A stretch of DNA of 64,000 nucleotides from Gallaecimonas mangrovi (GTDB lineage: Bacteria > Pseudomonadota > Gammaproteobacteria > Enterobacterales > Gallaecimonadaceae), in NCBI RefSeq assembly GCF_003367375.1, contig NZ_CP031416.1, positions 2,921,501 to 2,985,500 on the forward strand, read 5' to 3'. The position numbers and the translations under genes are program-made. Under the pieces are notes generated by a model that was not told the origin of the DNA, ran no database searches, and saw only the letters and a program-made list of their open reading frames with translations. Shown here piece by piece: positions 1 through 9,499 of the stretch (the stretch's first letter is position 1; each line of letters opens with the position of its first letter).

Positions 1-887
1 ACAATAAGAGAGCGGTCTTCAAACACCACTGGCGGCAATTCCGCTGGCCAGCGGGCAGGATCCCAGTCGGCTTCGATGTGATAACCCCGTTCGGCCAGCA
101 GTGGCACCCCGGGGTGAATGTCGGCCAGCACTTTGGCAGAAGCGGCGCCACCGCAGACTAAAATTTGGTCAAAACTTTCAAAACCATCGATAACCGCCCT
201 GCCCTCACGTAAGCGCAGTTTGCCCACCGCCAATTCTCGCCAGCGGCCTCCGGCGGCAATAAAGGCGGCTTTAAGCTCGGCAGCCAAGGTTTTATGGCGG
301 ATGATTTGGCCGGTACCAGAAAAGGCGATACCCGCGTGCATGGGTTCACTCAGTTGCTGCTCAATATGGCTTAACTGGCTTGCCTCAAGGTCAGTAAAAG
401 TGGCCTTACCGATATCGGCGCCTTGCCATGCCGCCCGGCTTTTTTCGCTGCTTTTAGGGCTTTCCCAAAGCACCCAATGGCCTTGTTGCTGATACTGCGG
501 CTGCGCGCTGTTAAGCTCTGCTGCCAAGGCTTGCCAGTGCGTCGCGGCGTCAATGACCAGCTCAGTTAACGCCGCCTTACCCTTGGCAAAATTTCCCGGG
601 GTTGAGGCTTTAAGATAGCGCCAGATCCAACCGCCGATCCCCGGTGTGGAGAAATCGAAATCCAGGGCACCGCCAACACGAAATAAACGTTTAGGGGCTG
701 ACTTAATGGCCGCAAAGGACGCCAGCGGCGTCACTTGCTCGGTGGCGATATGGCCGGCGTTATTCCACGAAGCGGCGTTTAGTTCGGGGTCGTTATCCAG
801 CACCGTGACATCCATGCCCTGACGCTGAAGAAAATAACCGCAGCAGCGGCCAACAATACCGCCACCAATAATTGCAACACTGGGCAC
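1..887 (-). CDS. FAD-dependent amino-acid dehydrogenase (DadA/DAO family), C-terminus cut by the window edge
   Basis: The minus-strand frame runs open from a GTG at 887 to the window edge, giving 295 codons. A stop lies five codons upstream of the GTG and a GGTGAG ribosome site precedes it, so GTG is the only plausible start. Residues 4-14 form the dinucleotide-binding loop (VAIIGGGIVGR), followed about 20 residues later by the acidic end of the second strand (VLDND). SWNNAGHI and ERGYHIE are typical of D-amino-acid dehydrogenases related to DadA and hydroxyproline dehydrogenase. The family transfers electrons from amino acids to the respiratory chain. The substrate cannot be told. The GntR regulator and NhaC-type antiporter next to it suggest a small catabolic unit. 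Confidence 0.8.
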   Translation of the reverse strand, partial: MPSVAIIGGGIVGRCCGYFLQRQGMDVTVLDNDPELNAASWNNAGHIATEQVTPLASFAAIKSAPKRLFRVGGALDFDFSTPGIGGWIWRYLKASTPGNFAKGKAALTELVIDAATHWQALAAELNSAQPQYQQQGHWVLWESPKSSEKSRAAWQGADIGKATFTDLEASQLSHIEQQLSEPMHAGIAFSGTGQIIRHKTLAAELKAAFIAAGGRWRELAVGKLRLREGRAVIDGFESFDQILVCGGAASAKVLADIHPGVPLLAERGYHIEADWDPARWPAELPPVVFEDRSLI

Positions 888-917
888 TCGCTCACCCCAT
901 CACACCTGAAATATAAA

Positions 918-943
918 TTCGTATACTATATATGAAATACGAA
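918..943. promoter_or_regulatory. Inverted repeat containing GTATAC upstream of the FAD dehydrogenase
   Basis: TTCGTAT (918-924) and ATACGAA (937-943) are exact reverse complements, and GTATAC lies at 921-926. The site is about 30 bases upstream of the GTG start. GTATAC-cored sites are usual for FCD-type GntR repressors, one of which is encoded next door. That it is an operator is inferred. Confidence 0.45.
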
Positions 944-985
944 ATAGACAATTACGCCCATCCAGGAACGGGACAAAACCGTCAT

Positions 986-1014
986 AAAAAAAGCCAACCG
1001 GCAGGTTGGCTTTT
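986..1014 (-). terminator. Rho-independent terminator of the GntR gene
   Basis: AAGCCAACC pairs with GGTTGGCTT around a short loop. On the minus strand the stem is followed by a run of seven T. It lies directly after the regulator stop codon. Confidence 0.8.
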
Positions 1015-1017
1015 GCT

Positions 1018-1668
1018 TTATTCGTTCGGCAATTGCTGACGTAAGTCGTCTAGCGTGCCCTTGGTATGATCTTTAATGAGCTTTTTCACCAATTTGGCAT
1101 CCCTTGCCATCCAAGCATCAAAGATCTGTTGATGCTCGTAAAAGGCGCTCTCTTCACGATTAGGTGGCTCAAGGTGTTTGCGCACATAACGCTCAGACAA
1201 CAAGTGCAGTTTTTCCAGCACGTTTTGCGTCACACTGCGGTTGGCCGGGGCGGTCAGTGCTAAGTGAAAGGCGCGGTTGATGGTTACAGCGTCAGGGGAG
1301 CATTCGTCAGACAGCTCACGCAGTTTCAAAAACACCTTCTCGGCGTAAGCGCGCTGCTCGTCATCAGCCAGCTTACAGGCTTCGGCTGCCGCTTCTGGCT
1401 CTACCGTTAGGCGAAGGTGAAACACATCTTCAGCTTCATCGACCGTTAAAGGACGAACCAAAAAACCCCGGTTAGGGTGCGAGATCAACAGTCCGTCGTG
1501 TTCGAGGCGGGTCAGAGCTTCACGCAGCGGGATCTTACTGACCCCAAGGCCTTTGGAAAGCGCATCTTGTCTGATCGGCTTGGACGGCAGCATGTCATTA
1601 GACAAGATCCGTTCACGCAAGATCTCATATGCCTGTTCAGACAAAGTCTTGACCACTATAGATGACAT
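1018..1668 (-). CDS. GntR-family transcriptional regulator, FCD (FadR-like) subfamily
   Basis: The 216-residue product has an N-terminal winged helix (about residues 8-75; LSEQAYEILRERIL and the recognition-helix text SKIPLREALTRLEHDG). A C-terminal FCD ligand domain (about 85-210) carries the usual metal/ligand residues in NRAFHLAL, EHQQIFDAW and DHTKGTLDDL. Start ATG 1668 has GGAG eight bases upstream. Such regulators are usually repressors released by an organic acid or amino acid. It sits between the FAD dehydrogenase and the NhaC-type antiporter, and GTATAC-like motifs precede all three genes, so I infer that it controls them. The effector is unknown. Confidence 0.85.
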   Translation of the reverse strand: MSSIVVKTLSEQAYEILRERILSNDMLPSKPIRQDALSKGLGVSKIPLREALTRLEHDGLLISHPNRGFLVRPLTVDEAEDVFHLRLTVEPEAAAEACKLADDEQRAYAEKVFLKLRELSDECSPDAVTINRAFHLALTAPANRSVTQNVLEKLHLLSERYVRKHLEPPNREESAFYEHQQIFDAWMARDAKLVKKLIKDHTKGTLDDLRQQLPNE

Positions 1669-1776
1669 AAATTGGCTCCGATGCCTAAAGTGTGTTCCTG
1701 CATAGCGTGGGTGCTGGGCTTGGACAAATAGATAGGCTTATCAAGGTGCGGCATAAATAACTCACTAAGGCAAACA

Positions 1777-1813
1777 TTATACTATATACCTACCTAACTG
1801 CATACTGTATAAC
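1777..1813. promoter_or_regulatory. Two ATAC/GTAT motifs upstream of the GntR gene
   Basis: TATACTATATA (about 1779-1789) and ATACTGTAT (1802-1810) lie 110-145 bases upstream of the regulator start, in the only gap that can hold its promoter. They resemble the GTATAC sites at 921 and 3468. Autoregulation is inferred. The region is AT-rich, so chance similarity is possible. Confidence 0.35.
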
Positions 1814-1890
1814 GGCCCAGCCAGCACCCTGCCCGCCCAAGCACGGTTTTTTCCTTAGTCAGTCCTTATCGCAAAAAATGGTGGCGCAAT

Positions 1891-1922
1891 AAAAAAAGCC
1901 AGGTTAGATAACCTGGCTTTTT
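1891..1922 (-). terminator. Terminator of the NhaC-type antiporter gene
   Basis: AAAGCCAGGTTA pairs with AACCTGGCTTT around a short loop. The minus-strand transcript ends in seven T. It follows the antiporter stop codon by a few bases. Confidence 0.8.
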
Positions 1923-1925
1923 GGC

Positions 1926-3350
1926 TTACTCGACTTCAACAGCACTGGCCGGTGTCGTCTCACGAGTCTTTTTTTTACTGAAACAAAAGGTGTTGGTGTA
2001 GCAGTAGAAAATGGTGATGGTAAGGCCAATAAAGTGGTACCAGAGGTAAGGCAGATAAGTGGTGGTGGCAACCCCTAAGGTAGTTGCCATAAAGACACCG
2101 CCATCGGTCCACGGCACCATTGGTGTGGTAACAGTGCCCCCCGCTTCGGTATTACGCGACAGCACCCGCCGGTCTACTCCCAGTTTGTCGTAGTTTTTAG
2201 CGGTGATAGTGGTCGCGGTAATAAGCGATACATAAGCCGCGCCACCCAAAAAGTTACCTAGAAAGCCGGCGAAAACGGTTGAAAGCCCCAAGCGCCCTTG
2301 CGTGGTGGCCCAGCGCTGCAGGCCATTTGAAACAGTGTTCAACACACCGGTGGCTTCCATTAACCCACCCAGACCGAGTGCCAGCATGACCAGCAGGATC
2401 ACGTCCAGCATCGATACAATACCGCCGCGGTTTAGCAGCACATTTAGAAAGGCGAGCTTGGACTCAACATGGTTACCTTCATAAAGGCTTTTGATGGCGG
2501 CGATGATCGGCATATGGCCAAAGAAATAGGCCCAGGCCACCCCGAGAAAAGCGCCGAAGAAAATAACCGGTACCGACGGAAACTTCATCACGAGCAACAC
2601 AATGACGGCCAAGGCGGGCAGCAACATATACCACGCCATGGTGTATTGTCCTGCCAGGGCTTGCATAACATCGGTAGCGCGGCTGATACTGCCCTGGTGG
2701 CCATGGCTAAACCCAACCAAGAAAAACAGCAGCGCCGTTAAACTGATGGCCGGCACCGCCACATAAAACATCGATTTTACGTGGTCAATCAGCCCCACCT
2801 TACATAAAGACGCCGTCATCACTGTGGTGTCAGACAAAGGCGATAATTTATCCCCGACGTAAGCGCCGCTGATAACCGCCCCTGCCACCAGTGGCATGGG
2901 AAAGCCAAAGCCGGCGCCAATGCCCATCATCGCGACACCAGCCGTACCGGCAGTACCAAAAGAGGTGCCGGTGGCTAACGACGTGATCATGCATATAAAG
3001 AAGGCGGCTAACAAAAAGATGCTTGGGCTCATCACCGACAAGCCAAGGTAGATAATATTGGGCACCACGCCACTTGCCATCCAGCTACCAATCAGCGCGC
3101 CAACGGCAATAAGCACTAAGATGGCATCCATCCCCTGGTTAATGCCATGCACCAAACCTTCTTGCATCTGCGCATAACTGACCTTCAGATACTTGCCAAA
3201 GGCCATCACCACGAACCAGCACCCCAGCAGTGACAGCTGAATGGGCAGCTCCATTTCCTGCACAACCAGAAAAATCACCCCGACAATGGCGGCCGCAAGC
3301 AGCACAATTTCAAAGGTACTCGGGAGACGGTGTAACGGCTGTGTTCTCAT
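1926..3350 (-). CDS. Na+/H+ antiporter, NhaC family
   Basis: This 474-residue polytopic inner-membrane protein has about 11-12 hydrophobic segments. The family text is clear, for example GTSFGTAGTAGVAMMGIG and GAYVGDKLSPLSDTTVMTAS, which match NhaC-type transporters, including those exchanging Na+ or H+ for organic acids. The C-terminus is short and charged. The gene has its own upstream region with a GTATACG palindrome and its own terminator, so it is probably transcribed alone. Next to a catabolic dehydrogenase and a GntR regulator, it may carry a substrate or product of that pathway rather than act in pH homeostasis. The transported ion is not shown by sequence. Confidence 0.85.
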   Translation of the reverse strand: MRTQPLHRLPSTFEIVLLAAAIVGVIFLVVQEMELPIQLSLLGCWFVVMAFGKYLKVSYAQMQEGLVHGINQGMDAILVLIAVGALIGSWMASGVVPNIIYLGLSVMSPSIFLLAAFFICMITSLATGTSFGTAGTAGVAMMGIGAGFGFPMPLVAGAVISGAYVGDKLSPLSDTTVMTASLCKVGLIDHVKSMFYVAVPAISLTALLFFLVGFSHGHQGSISRATDVMQALAGQYTMAWYMLLPALAVIVLLVMKFPSVPVIFFGAFLGVAWAYFFGHMPIIAAIKSLYEGNHVESKLAFLNVLLNRGGIVSMLDVILLVMLALGLGGLMEATGVLNTVSNGLQRWATTQGRLGLSTVFAGFLGNFLGGAAYVSLITATTITAKNYDKLGVDRRVLSRNTEAGGTVTTPMVPWTDGGVFMATTLGVATTTYLPYLWYHFIGLTITIFYCYTNTFCFSKKKTRETTPASAVEVE

Positions 3351-3467
3351 GACAAATCCTGATGCCTTATTGTTATCAAAAATGCATATTGCGCTCTGTA
3401 GCAGCCACTTTAACCAAGGTGGTGCTGGCTAATAACAGAGCCCAGGCAAGCAACGAATAAAAAATAC

Positions 3468-3475
3468 CGTATACG
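3468..3475. promoter_or_regulatory. Perfect CGTATACG palindrome upstream of the antiporter
   Basis: An 8-base perfect palindrome lies 118 bases upstream of the antiporter start. It shares the GTATAC core with the site at 921. Operator function for the neighbouring GntR protein is inferred. Confidence 0.35.
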
Positions 3476-3584
3476 ATTTGAGTTTTTAGGACAACCAAAG
3501 GACCTGCCACGGATAGTGACATTCGTCATAAGAAAAGCAGAAAGTCGGACCTTAAAAGCCAGGCTTGTTGGCAACGAGAAAATA

Positions 3585-3606
3585 AAAAACCCCGCCTTAA
3601 ACGGGG
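3585..3606 (-). terminator. Terminator of the secreted hydrolase gene
   Basis: CCCCG (3590-3594) pairs with CGGGG (3602-3606). On the minus strand a run of T follows. It lies just downstream of the hydrolase stop. Confidence 0.65.
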
Positions 3607-3613
3607 CTGGGGT

Positions 3614-4930
3614 TTAGGAGTGCGCCTTTATCCAGGCATTCATATCATCAGTTACCTTGGCTGGAATAACAGCCGCTTTTTGGTAGTCCTTGGGCGAAGG
3701 CGCTTTGCCTGCTGGCATGAAAAGGTGACTAAGAGCGGGATATTCAATCAAGGTGGCATTGGTTTTATCGTTGAGTGCTGCTTGCCATATTGGCCAGTTC
3801 TGAGCCGCTGGCACTTGAAAGTCTTGGGCGCCCTGCAACAGCAACAACGGCAGCGTAAGAGACTGAGCCACTTTAACTTGTGCATATTGATGCAGACTCA
3901 AAAACCAGCTTTGCGGCATGCCAATAAAATCGCCATCAATGGCGGTACCCGGCTTATGGTTGGCTAACAACTGTTGTTCTTGTTCCAGCTCGATTTGGTG
4001 CTGCTTTGCCGCAACTGCGTTAAGAGCGTTGAGCTTATCGAGATAGGCGGTTTGCAGCTTGGCATTGTCCAGTAAGGTTAAGGACGGCGCCGCCATCATA
4101 ATGACCCCTTTTAAATCGACCTGACTGCGCTTGGCTATGCGTGGTGCCAGCATAGCGCCAAGGCTATGGCCAAGCAGAAAAATCCGCTGCGGGTTCAGCT
4201 GACGATTTTTAGCCATTAGACTAAGGGCACTGAGCGCATCATCGGTTTCGTCGTCATCCACAGTGAGCTGTTTGTCCAAAATAGCTGGTGTTGGGTAAGC
4301 ACGAATGGCTTTGTCATAGCGAAAACTGGCAATCCCCTTTTTGGCTAAGGCGATAGCAAGTTGCTTTAAAGGTTGATTGGCACCTTCTCTGCCGTCCATA
4401 TCCTGAGCGCCGGCCCCGGCCACCAGCAATACTGCTGCAAAAGGCCCGTTGCCTTGAGGAAAGGTCCAAACCGCAGGTAATGGCCCCCAGCGTGAACGCA
4501 AAATATCTGGCACCAAACTCACGCCACTGCTGAGCTTTTGCACCTTGGCTTTGGCAATGCGGCTACGCGCATCGGACCAAGGGCCCCACTCAAAATAGCT
4601 AATGGCGCCACTGGGGTCACAGCGACCGATCGCCGTTTTAGGGCCGCTGCTAAACAGCATGGAAGTAAGCAGATAATGCTGCTGATTGATAACCAGCCAG
4701 CGGCTATGGCCTTTGGCTTTAAAGCGGCCAAGCTGGCGGTGTACCTGGCTCAAGGCATCGGTGGTGTATTTTTTACCAAGCACCCAAGTAAAATGCTGGC
4801 GCGCGTTTTGAAAATCGCCGTTGGCAAAAGCGGTTAGCGATTGGTTGATGGTTTGCTGACAAGAACCAGCAGCAGTAAAACTGATGCTGAGCAGGCACCC
4901 GAAAAGAAAGGCCAATCCTTTGTTTTTCAT
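3614..4930 (-). CDS. Secreted alpha/beta hydrolase with N-terminal DUF3887-like domain
   Basis: The 438-residue product begins with a Sec-type signal peptide (about residues 1-23). The next 100 residues (TINQSLTAFANGDFQNARQHF) look like the small DUF3887-type domain that often precedes such hydrolases. The hydrolase domain (about 150-435) contains the oxyanion text LVAGAGAQDMDG, the nucleophile elbow GHSLG with Ser256, a probable acid in GAQDFQVP and a probable His in LSHLF. It is likely an esterase or peptidase-like enzyme in the periplasm. The substrate is unknown. It is a single gene with its own terminator, between the antiporter and the L19 operon. Confidence 0.8.
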   Translation of the reverse strand: MKNKGLAFLFGCLLSISFTAAGSCQQTINQSLTAFANGDFQNARQHFTWVLGKKYTTDALSQVHRQLGRFKAKGHSRWLVINQQHYLLTSMLFSSGPKTAIGRCDPSGAISYFEWGPWSDARSRIAKAKVQKLSSGVSLVPDILRSRWGPLPAVWTFPQGNGPFAAVLLVAGAGAQDMDGREGANQPLKQLAIALAKKGIASFRYDKAIRAYPTPAILDKQLTVDDDETDDALSALSLMAKNRQLNPQRIFLLGHSLGAMLAPRIAKRSQVDLKGVIMMAAPSLTLLDNAKLQTAYLDKLNALNAVAAKQHQIELEQEQQLLANHKPGTAIDGDFIGMPQSWFLSLHQYAQVKVAQSLTLPLLLLQGAQDFQVPAAQNWPIWQAALNDKTNATLIEYPALSHLFMPAGKAPSPKDYQKAAVIPAKVTDDMNAWIKAHS

Positions 4931-5007
4931 GAAAAATTCCTAGCCACATCCAAGGCTCAGCCTACCTCAGTGCCGTCGAGGCCGCAAATGAGCCAATCTC
5001 GGAATAC

Positions 5008-5035
5008 AAAAAGCCCCGCACTAGGCGGGGCTTTT
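5008..5035 (-). terminator. Terminator of the rpsP-rimM-trmD-rplS operon
   Basis: AAGCCCCGC and GCGGGGCTT form a strong stem. The minus-strand transcript then has five T. It lies 20-45 bases after the rplS stop codon. Confidence 0.85.
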
Positions 5036-5053
5036 AGCTTTATACAGCGACCA

Positions 5054-5407
5054 TTACTTGGTGGTCAGCTTCTCGCGGATACGTGCAGCTTTACCGGTGC
5101 GGCTACGCAGGTAGTACAGCTTGGCACGACGTACATCACCACGACGCTTAACCTCAATCTTGGCGACCAGAGGGCTGTGGGTCTGGAATACGCGCTCTAC
5201 GCCTTCGCCGTTAGAGATCTTACGAACGGTGAAGGAGGAGTGCAGACCGCGGTTACGGATGGCAATAACCACGCCTTCGAAGGCCTGCAGACGCTCTTTA
5301 TCGCCTTCTTTTACACGGACGGAAACAACCAGGGTGTCACCCGGGGCGAAAGCCGGTACGTCCTGCTTGAGTTGTTCGTCTTCAAGTTGCTTAATGATGT
5401 TGCTCAT
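5054..5407 (-). CDS. rplS: 50S ribosomal protein L19
   Basis: The product is 117 residues, the usual L19 length. Family text includes [30 protein letters not shown] and the C-terminal block [17 protein letters not shown]-like sequence. L19 sits at the 30S-50S interface of the ribosome. It is the last gene of the rpsP-rimM-trmD-rplS operon, 30 bases after trmD, and is followed by a strong terminator. Confidence 0.98.
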   Translation of the reverse strand: MSNIIKQLEDEQLKQDVPAFAPGDTLVVSVRVKEGDKERLQAFEGVVIAIRNRGLHSSFTVRKISNGEGVERVFQTHSPLVAKIEVKRRGDVRRAKLYYLRSRTGKAARIREKLTTK

Positions 5408-5437
5408 AATTTAAAATTCCCTAGGTGTAACTGAGAC

Positions 5438-6184
5438 TTAACTGTGATCCGCTTGTTCGCGGATAAATTCAGCAAGAAGTTTTTCTTGCTCGTCAGTCAG
5501 AGCTAGGTTGTCCAGCAAATCCGAACGCCGCTGCCAGGTCCGCCCCAATGACGCTTTTAAACGCCAACGGCGGATGGCTTCGTGGTCACCGCTTAAAAGC
5601 ACATCCGGTACCTGCTGCCCGTCGAGAACTTCCGGTCGCGTGTAATGGGGGCAATCTAAAAGCCCCGTCGCGAAGGAGTCTTCCTCAGCTGACAACTCAT
5701 GACCCAATACTCCCGGCACTAGCCGAGCCACTGCGTCAATCAATACCATCGCGGGGAGTTCCCCGCCCGAGAGGACGTAATCGCCGATAGACCATTCTTC
5801 GTCTACCAAGGCGGTTATCACCCGCTCGTCAATGCCTTCGTAGCGGCCACACACCAGGACCAAACTCGATGTTTGGGCCAGGCTTCGGACGCCTTGTTGA
5901 TCTAACTTTCGACCTTGCGGAGAAAGATAGACCACCTTAGCCTGTTTGCCTGCTGCACGCTTAGCGGCAGCAATGGCGGCTTGCAGCGGTTCAACCTTCA
6001 TCAGCATACCGGGGCCGCCGCCATAAGGCCGGTCGTCCACGGTGCGATGCTTGTCAGAGGTAAAATCACGAGGATTTATACACTCAAGCTGCAATAAACC
6101 TTTGTCGATGGCCCGTCCCATAACGCCATGCTCGGTCAAAGCCCGAAACATGTCAGGGAACAGGGTAACAATCGCTAGCTTCAT
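5438..6184 (-). CDS. trmD: tRNA (guanine-37-N1)-methyltransferase
   Basis: The 248-residue TrmD transfers a methyl group from SAM to G37, next to the anticodon, which prevents +1 frameshifting. The trefoil-knot SAM site is visible in [24 protein letters not shown] and [27 protein letters not shown] is the N-terminal signature. The ATG overlaps the rimM stop by one base (TAATG), which implies translational coupling in the S16 operon. Confidence 0.98.
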   Translation of the reverse strand: MKLAIVTLFPDMFRALTEHGVMGRAIDKGLLQLECINPRDFTSDKHRTVDDRPYGGGPGMLMKVEPLQAAIAAAKRAAGKQAKVVYLSPQGRKLDQQGVRSLAQTSSLVLVCGRYEGIDERVITALVDEEWSIGDYVLSGGELPAMVLIDAVARLVPGVLGHELSAEEDSFATGLLDCPHYTRPEVLDGQQVPDVLLSGDHEAIRRWRLKASLGRTWQRRSDLLDNLALTDEQEKLLAEFIREQADHS

Positions 6185-6702
6185 TAGAAGCTAGGATCCC
6201 AGTCCACTTCGATGACACCATCAGTGGTGTCGACCTTTTTAATGAACTGATCCATGACGAAGGGGATCAATCGTTCACGTTGACCAAAACTGTCGCGGCT
6301 ATTGGCTTTTACCACCAGCACATCGTTGGAGCCGGTCTCCAGCAGGTGATCAACCAAGCCTAAATCATAGCCTTGAGTGTTCACCACGCGGAGCCCTTCC
6401 AGGTCGCGCCAGTAATAATCGCCCTCAGCCAGCTCTGGCAGTTTGTCGGCAGGAACAGCGATGTCCATGCCGTTTAACAGCTCAGCGCCGTTGCGATCGC
6501 TAATTTGGTCCAAGAGCACAACGAGGCCCTTGTTGTGGCGTCGCCATTTGACGATGCCGGTTTCCTGCCAGTTCCCATCACGGCCCAAAAGCCAGGGCTG
6601 GTAGGAAAAAATGCCTTCAGGATCGTCGGTGAAGGAATTCACTTTGACCCAACCGCGGATGCCGTACGGGGCGCCGAGTTTGCCAACAGTGATCTTTTCC
6701 AT
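6184..6702 (-). CDS. rimM: 16S rRNA processing protein RimM
   Basis: The 172-residue protein has an N-terminal RimM barrel ([27 protein letters not shown]) and a C-terminal PRC barrel ([37 protein letters not shown]). It assists maturation of the 30S head by binding S19. Length and operon position between rpsP and trmD are canonical. Confidence 0.97.
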   Translation of the reverse strand: MEKITVGKLGAPYGIRGWVKVNSFTDDPEGIFSYQPWLLGRDGNWQETGIVKWRRHNKGLVVLLDQISDRNGAELLNGMDIAVPADKLPELAEGDYYWRDLEGLRVVNTQGYDLGLVDHLLETGSNDVLVVKANSRDSFGQRERLIPFVMDQFIKKVDTTDGVIEVDWDPSF

Positions 6703-6739
6703 GAAAAGCCTTACCTCTTATCCAAAAAACAAAGGCTTA

Positions 6740-6982
6740 TTAAGCCTTGTTGCTCTTAACCAGTTGAGCAACGCGATCGGTCATGGAAGCACCCTGGGAA
6801 ACCCAGTGATTGATGCGATCCACGTCCAGACGCAGTTTCTCTTCCTGGCCACGAGCGATAGGGTTGAAGAAGCCAACGCGCTCGATAAAACGCCCGTCGC
6901 GGGAGAAGCGGCTGTCAGCAACGACAACTTGATAGAACGGACGCTTTTTAGCGCCGCCACGTGCCAAACGAATGGTAACCAT
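6740..6982 (-). CDS. rpsP: 30S ribosomal protein S16
   Basis: The protein of 80 residues starts [20 protein letters not shown], the S16 signature. The open frame extends 35 codons further upstream, but those residues have no S16 similarity. ATG 6982 has AGAGGA four to five bases before it, so I set the start there. It is the first gene of the operon; the promoter should lie between 6983 and the terminator at 7103. Confidence 0.97.
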   Translation of the reverse strand: MVTIRLARGGAKKRPFYQVVVADSRFSRDGRFIERVGFFNPIARGQEEKLRLDVDRINHWVSQGASMTDRVAQLVKSNKA

Positions 6983-7102
6983 ACCGTCCTCTTGGTAATG
7001 CAAGTGAATGGTGGGCCCGAGGAGGCCCAAGCTGTAAAGCCCGGCAATTTTACTCAGATTGCCAGTTAATGCAAGAAATGGCGTCAAAGCAGGCCCACAA
7101 AT

Positions 7103-7130
7103 AAAAAAGGCAGCCTTGGCTGCCTTTTTT
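7103..7130 (-). terminator. Terminator between ffh and rpsP
   Basis: AAAAAAGGCAGCC and GGCTGCCTTTTTT form a 13-base perfect stem with a two-base loop, located seven bases after the ffh stop codon. It is symmetric but has only minus-strand genes on both sides. Confidence 0.85.
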
Positions 7131-7136
7131 CGGGGC

Positions 7137-8504
7137 TTAGAATTTGGGCATGCCGCCCGGTGGCATCATGCCTTTCATTGAGCGCATCATCTTCATCATG
7201 CCGCCCTTGCCAGACATCTTTTTCATCATCTTTTGCATCTGTGAAAATTGCTTTAAAAGCTTATTCACTTCATGCACTTCGACACCAGCACCGGCGGCAA
7301 TACGGCGCTTGCGCGAACCTTTAATAATGTCCGGCGTACGGCGCTCGCCCGGGGTCATGGAGCTAATAATGGCGCCCAGGCGTTTGGTCATTTTGTCGTC
7401 CATTTGACCTTTGACCTGTTCAGAGATCTGGCCCATGCCCGGCATCTTGCTCATCAGCCCCATCATGCCGCCCATGTTATTCATCTGTTCGAGCTGCTCG
7501 CGGAAGTCTTCCAAGTCAAAACCTTTGCCTTTTTTGACCTTTTCAGCCAATTTGCTGGCTTTATCCTTGTCAACCTTACGTTCCACCTCTTCGATAAGCG
7601 ACAACACGTCGCCCATGCCGAGAATACGCGAGGCAATACGGTCAGGGTGGAAAGGCTCAAGGGCATCCACTTTTTCGCCCATCCCCAAAAACTTGATGGG
7701 CTTGCCGGTGATGGTACGAATAGACAATGCGGCCCCGCCGCGGGCGTCACCGTCGACCTTGGTTAAAATCACCCCGGTCAGCGGCAGCGCTTCGTGGAAG
7801 GCTTTGGCGGTATTGGCAGCATCCTGACCGGTCATGGCGTCAACCACAAACAGGGTTTCAACCGGGTTAACCGCTTTATGCAGGCGCTGGATCTCTTCCA
7901 TCATTTCGCCATCAACGTGCAGGCGACCGGCGGTATCTAGCAGCAAGACATCGAAAAAGCCTTTTTTGGCGGCGTCGATGGCGCTCTTGGCAATGGCGAC
8001 CGGATCTTGGGAAACATCGGAAGGATGGAAGCTAACACCCACTTCACCGGCCAGGGTTTCCAGCTGTTTAATCGCCGCGGGGCGATAAACGTCAGCACTA
8101 ACCACCATCACTTTTTTCTTGTGGCGATCTTTTAGAAAACGCGCCAGTTTAGCCACCGAGGTGGTTTTACCAGCACCTTGCAGGCCGGCCATTAAAATAA
8201 CGGCAGGTGGCTGGGCGGCAAGGTTAAGGCCTTCATTGGCCTCGCCCATGGCGGTTTCCAGCTCACTTTGTACGATTTTGATAAAGACCTGGCCGGGGGT
8301 AAGCGACTTGGTCACCTCCGCCCCTAAGGCCCTTTCTTTGACCCTGGCCACAAAGTCGCGTACCACTGGCAAGGCGACATCGGCTTCCAGCAGTGCCATA
8401 CGCACTTCGCGCAAGGTATCTTTGATGTTGTCTTCGGTCAGGCGGCCGCGGCCGCTGATGGTTTTCAGGGTGCGTGTTAACCTGTCGGAAAGATTCTCAA
8501 ACAT
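7137..8504 (-). CDS. ffh: Signal recognition particle protein Ffh
   Basis: The 455-residue GTPase binds 4.5S RNA and signal sequences and docks nascent membrane proteins to FtsY. An N domain (1-90) is followed by the G domain with P-loop [16 protein letters not shown] and [10 protein letters not shown]. The C-terminal M domain (about 295-455) is methionine-rich ([28 protein letters not shown]). Length is normal. It is divergent from ypjD across about 130 bases, the classic ffh/ypjD arrangement. Confidence 0.98.
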   Translation of the reverse strand: MFENLSDRLTRTLKTISGRGRLTEDNIKDTLREVRMALLEADVALPVVRDFVARVKERALGAEVTKSLTPGQVFIKIVQSELETAMGEANEGLNLAAQPPAVILMAGLQGAGKTTSVAKLARFLKDRHKKKVMVVSADVYRPAAIKQLETLAGEVGVSFHPSDVSQDPVAIAKSAIDAAKKGFFDVLLLDTAGRLHVDGEMMEEIQRLHKAVNPVETLFVVDAMTGQDAANTAKAFHEALPLTGVILTKVDGDARGGAALSIRTITGKPIKFLGMGEKVDALEPFHPDRIASRILGMGDVLSLIEEVERKVDKDKASKLAEKVKKGKGFDLEDFREQLEQMNNMGGMMGLMSKMPGMGQISEQVKGQMDDKMTKRLGAIISSMTPGERRTPDIIKGSRKRRIAAGAGVEVHEVNKLLKQFSQMQKMMKKMSGKGGMMKMMRSMKGMMPPGGMPKF

Positions 8505-8637
8505 CGATCTGGGGTCTCAGAATTCACTATTGATGGGCAGTATACCCCAAACCGGGGGGCGTTCCGAAACACCGCTATTCACTTTTACAAAAGTCGTCCC
8601 TTAGAATGGCACTAATAAAAAGGAACCATACCAGGCC

Positions 8638-9438
8638 ATGTTGACCTCGATATTTTCACTTCTCGCAGCAGTTCTTTATGGGTTGTCCGCTGTTTTAGCG
8701 GCCAGCCGCCTGTTCGCCCACGACGGCCCCAACCGGGTACAAACGGTGTCGTTGGGCTTTGCCGCCGCCGGTGCTCACCTGGCTAGCCTGATGGTGCTTA
8801 TCACCACCGGCAATGGCGAAAACTTAGGGGTGATTAACGTTGCTTCCATGTCCAGTTGGGTGGTGGTGGTGATGATGACCTCGGCCGCGGTGCGGCTGCC
8901 GGTATTGCAGCTGATGCCCATCGTTCACGGTTTTGCTTCGATGGTGGTGCTGGCCGCTTGGTTAATACCCGTTAAATGGATGCTGCATTTACGCACCGAG
9001 CCCGAGGTGGTGGTGCACATCACCCTGAGCTTGATTGCCTACGCCATTATGGTGATTGCCGCCCTTTATGCTCTGGAAATGGCCTTTATTCGCCGCCAGC
9101 TGAAAAAACGTCGTTTATCCGGGCTGCCTGCGTTTTTGCCACCACTGATGACGGTAGAGAGGCAATTTTTCCAGCTGCTGTTAGTGGGGCTAACAGTACT
9201 TAGCTTGGCACTGGCATCCGGTTTTGTGTTTCTCGAATCGATGTTTGCCAAGGCCACAGCCCATAAAACCGTGCTGTCTATCATGGCTTGGCTGGTTTAT
9301 GCCGGAACACTTTATGCCCATTATCGCCATGGTTGGCGAGGCAAAGGTGCCGTTTGGGCCTGCCTTGCCGGGGCATTTTTGTTAACACTGGCGTACTTTG
9401 GCAGTCGATTTGTACAGGAAGTCATACTGCGGTCTTGA
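8638..9438 (+). CDS. ypjD: Inner-membrane protein YpjD, CcsA-type cytochrome c assembly family
   Basis: The product is 266 residues with about eight hydrophobic segments. Family features include the late HKTVLSIMAWLVYAGTLYAHYRHGWRG block, which holds conserved histidines of the CcsA/CcmC haem-handling fold. Its precise role is not established; it is usually called a CcsA-like membrane protein. It sits divergently from ffh and 61 bases upstream of corB, as in many gammaproteobacteria. Confidence 0.88.
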   Translation: MLTSIFSLLAAVLYGLSAVLAASRLFAHDGPNRVQTVSLGFAAAGAHLASLMVLITTGNGENLGVINVASMSSWVVVVMMTSAAVRLPVLQLMPIVHGFASMVVLAAWLIPVKWMLHLRTEPEVVVHITLSLIAYAIMVIAALYALEMAFIRRQLKKRRLSGLPAFLPPLMTVERQFFQLLLVGLTVLSLALASGFVFLESMFAKATAHKTVLSIMAWLVYAGTLYAHYRHGWRGKGAVWACLAGAFLLTLAYFGSRFVQEVILRS

Positions 9439-9499
9439 TCACAAGCCCCCCTTCGCGTAGTAAAATGGGTGTTCCTGAATTTAGAAAGGACACCCCCTT

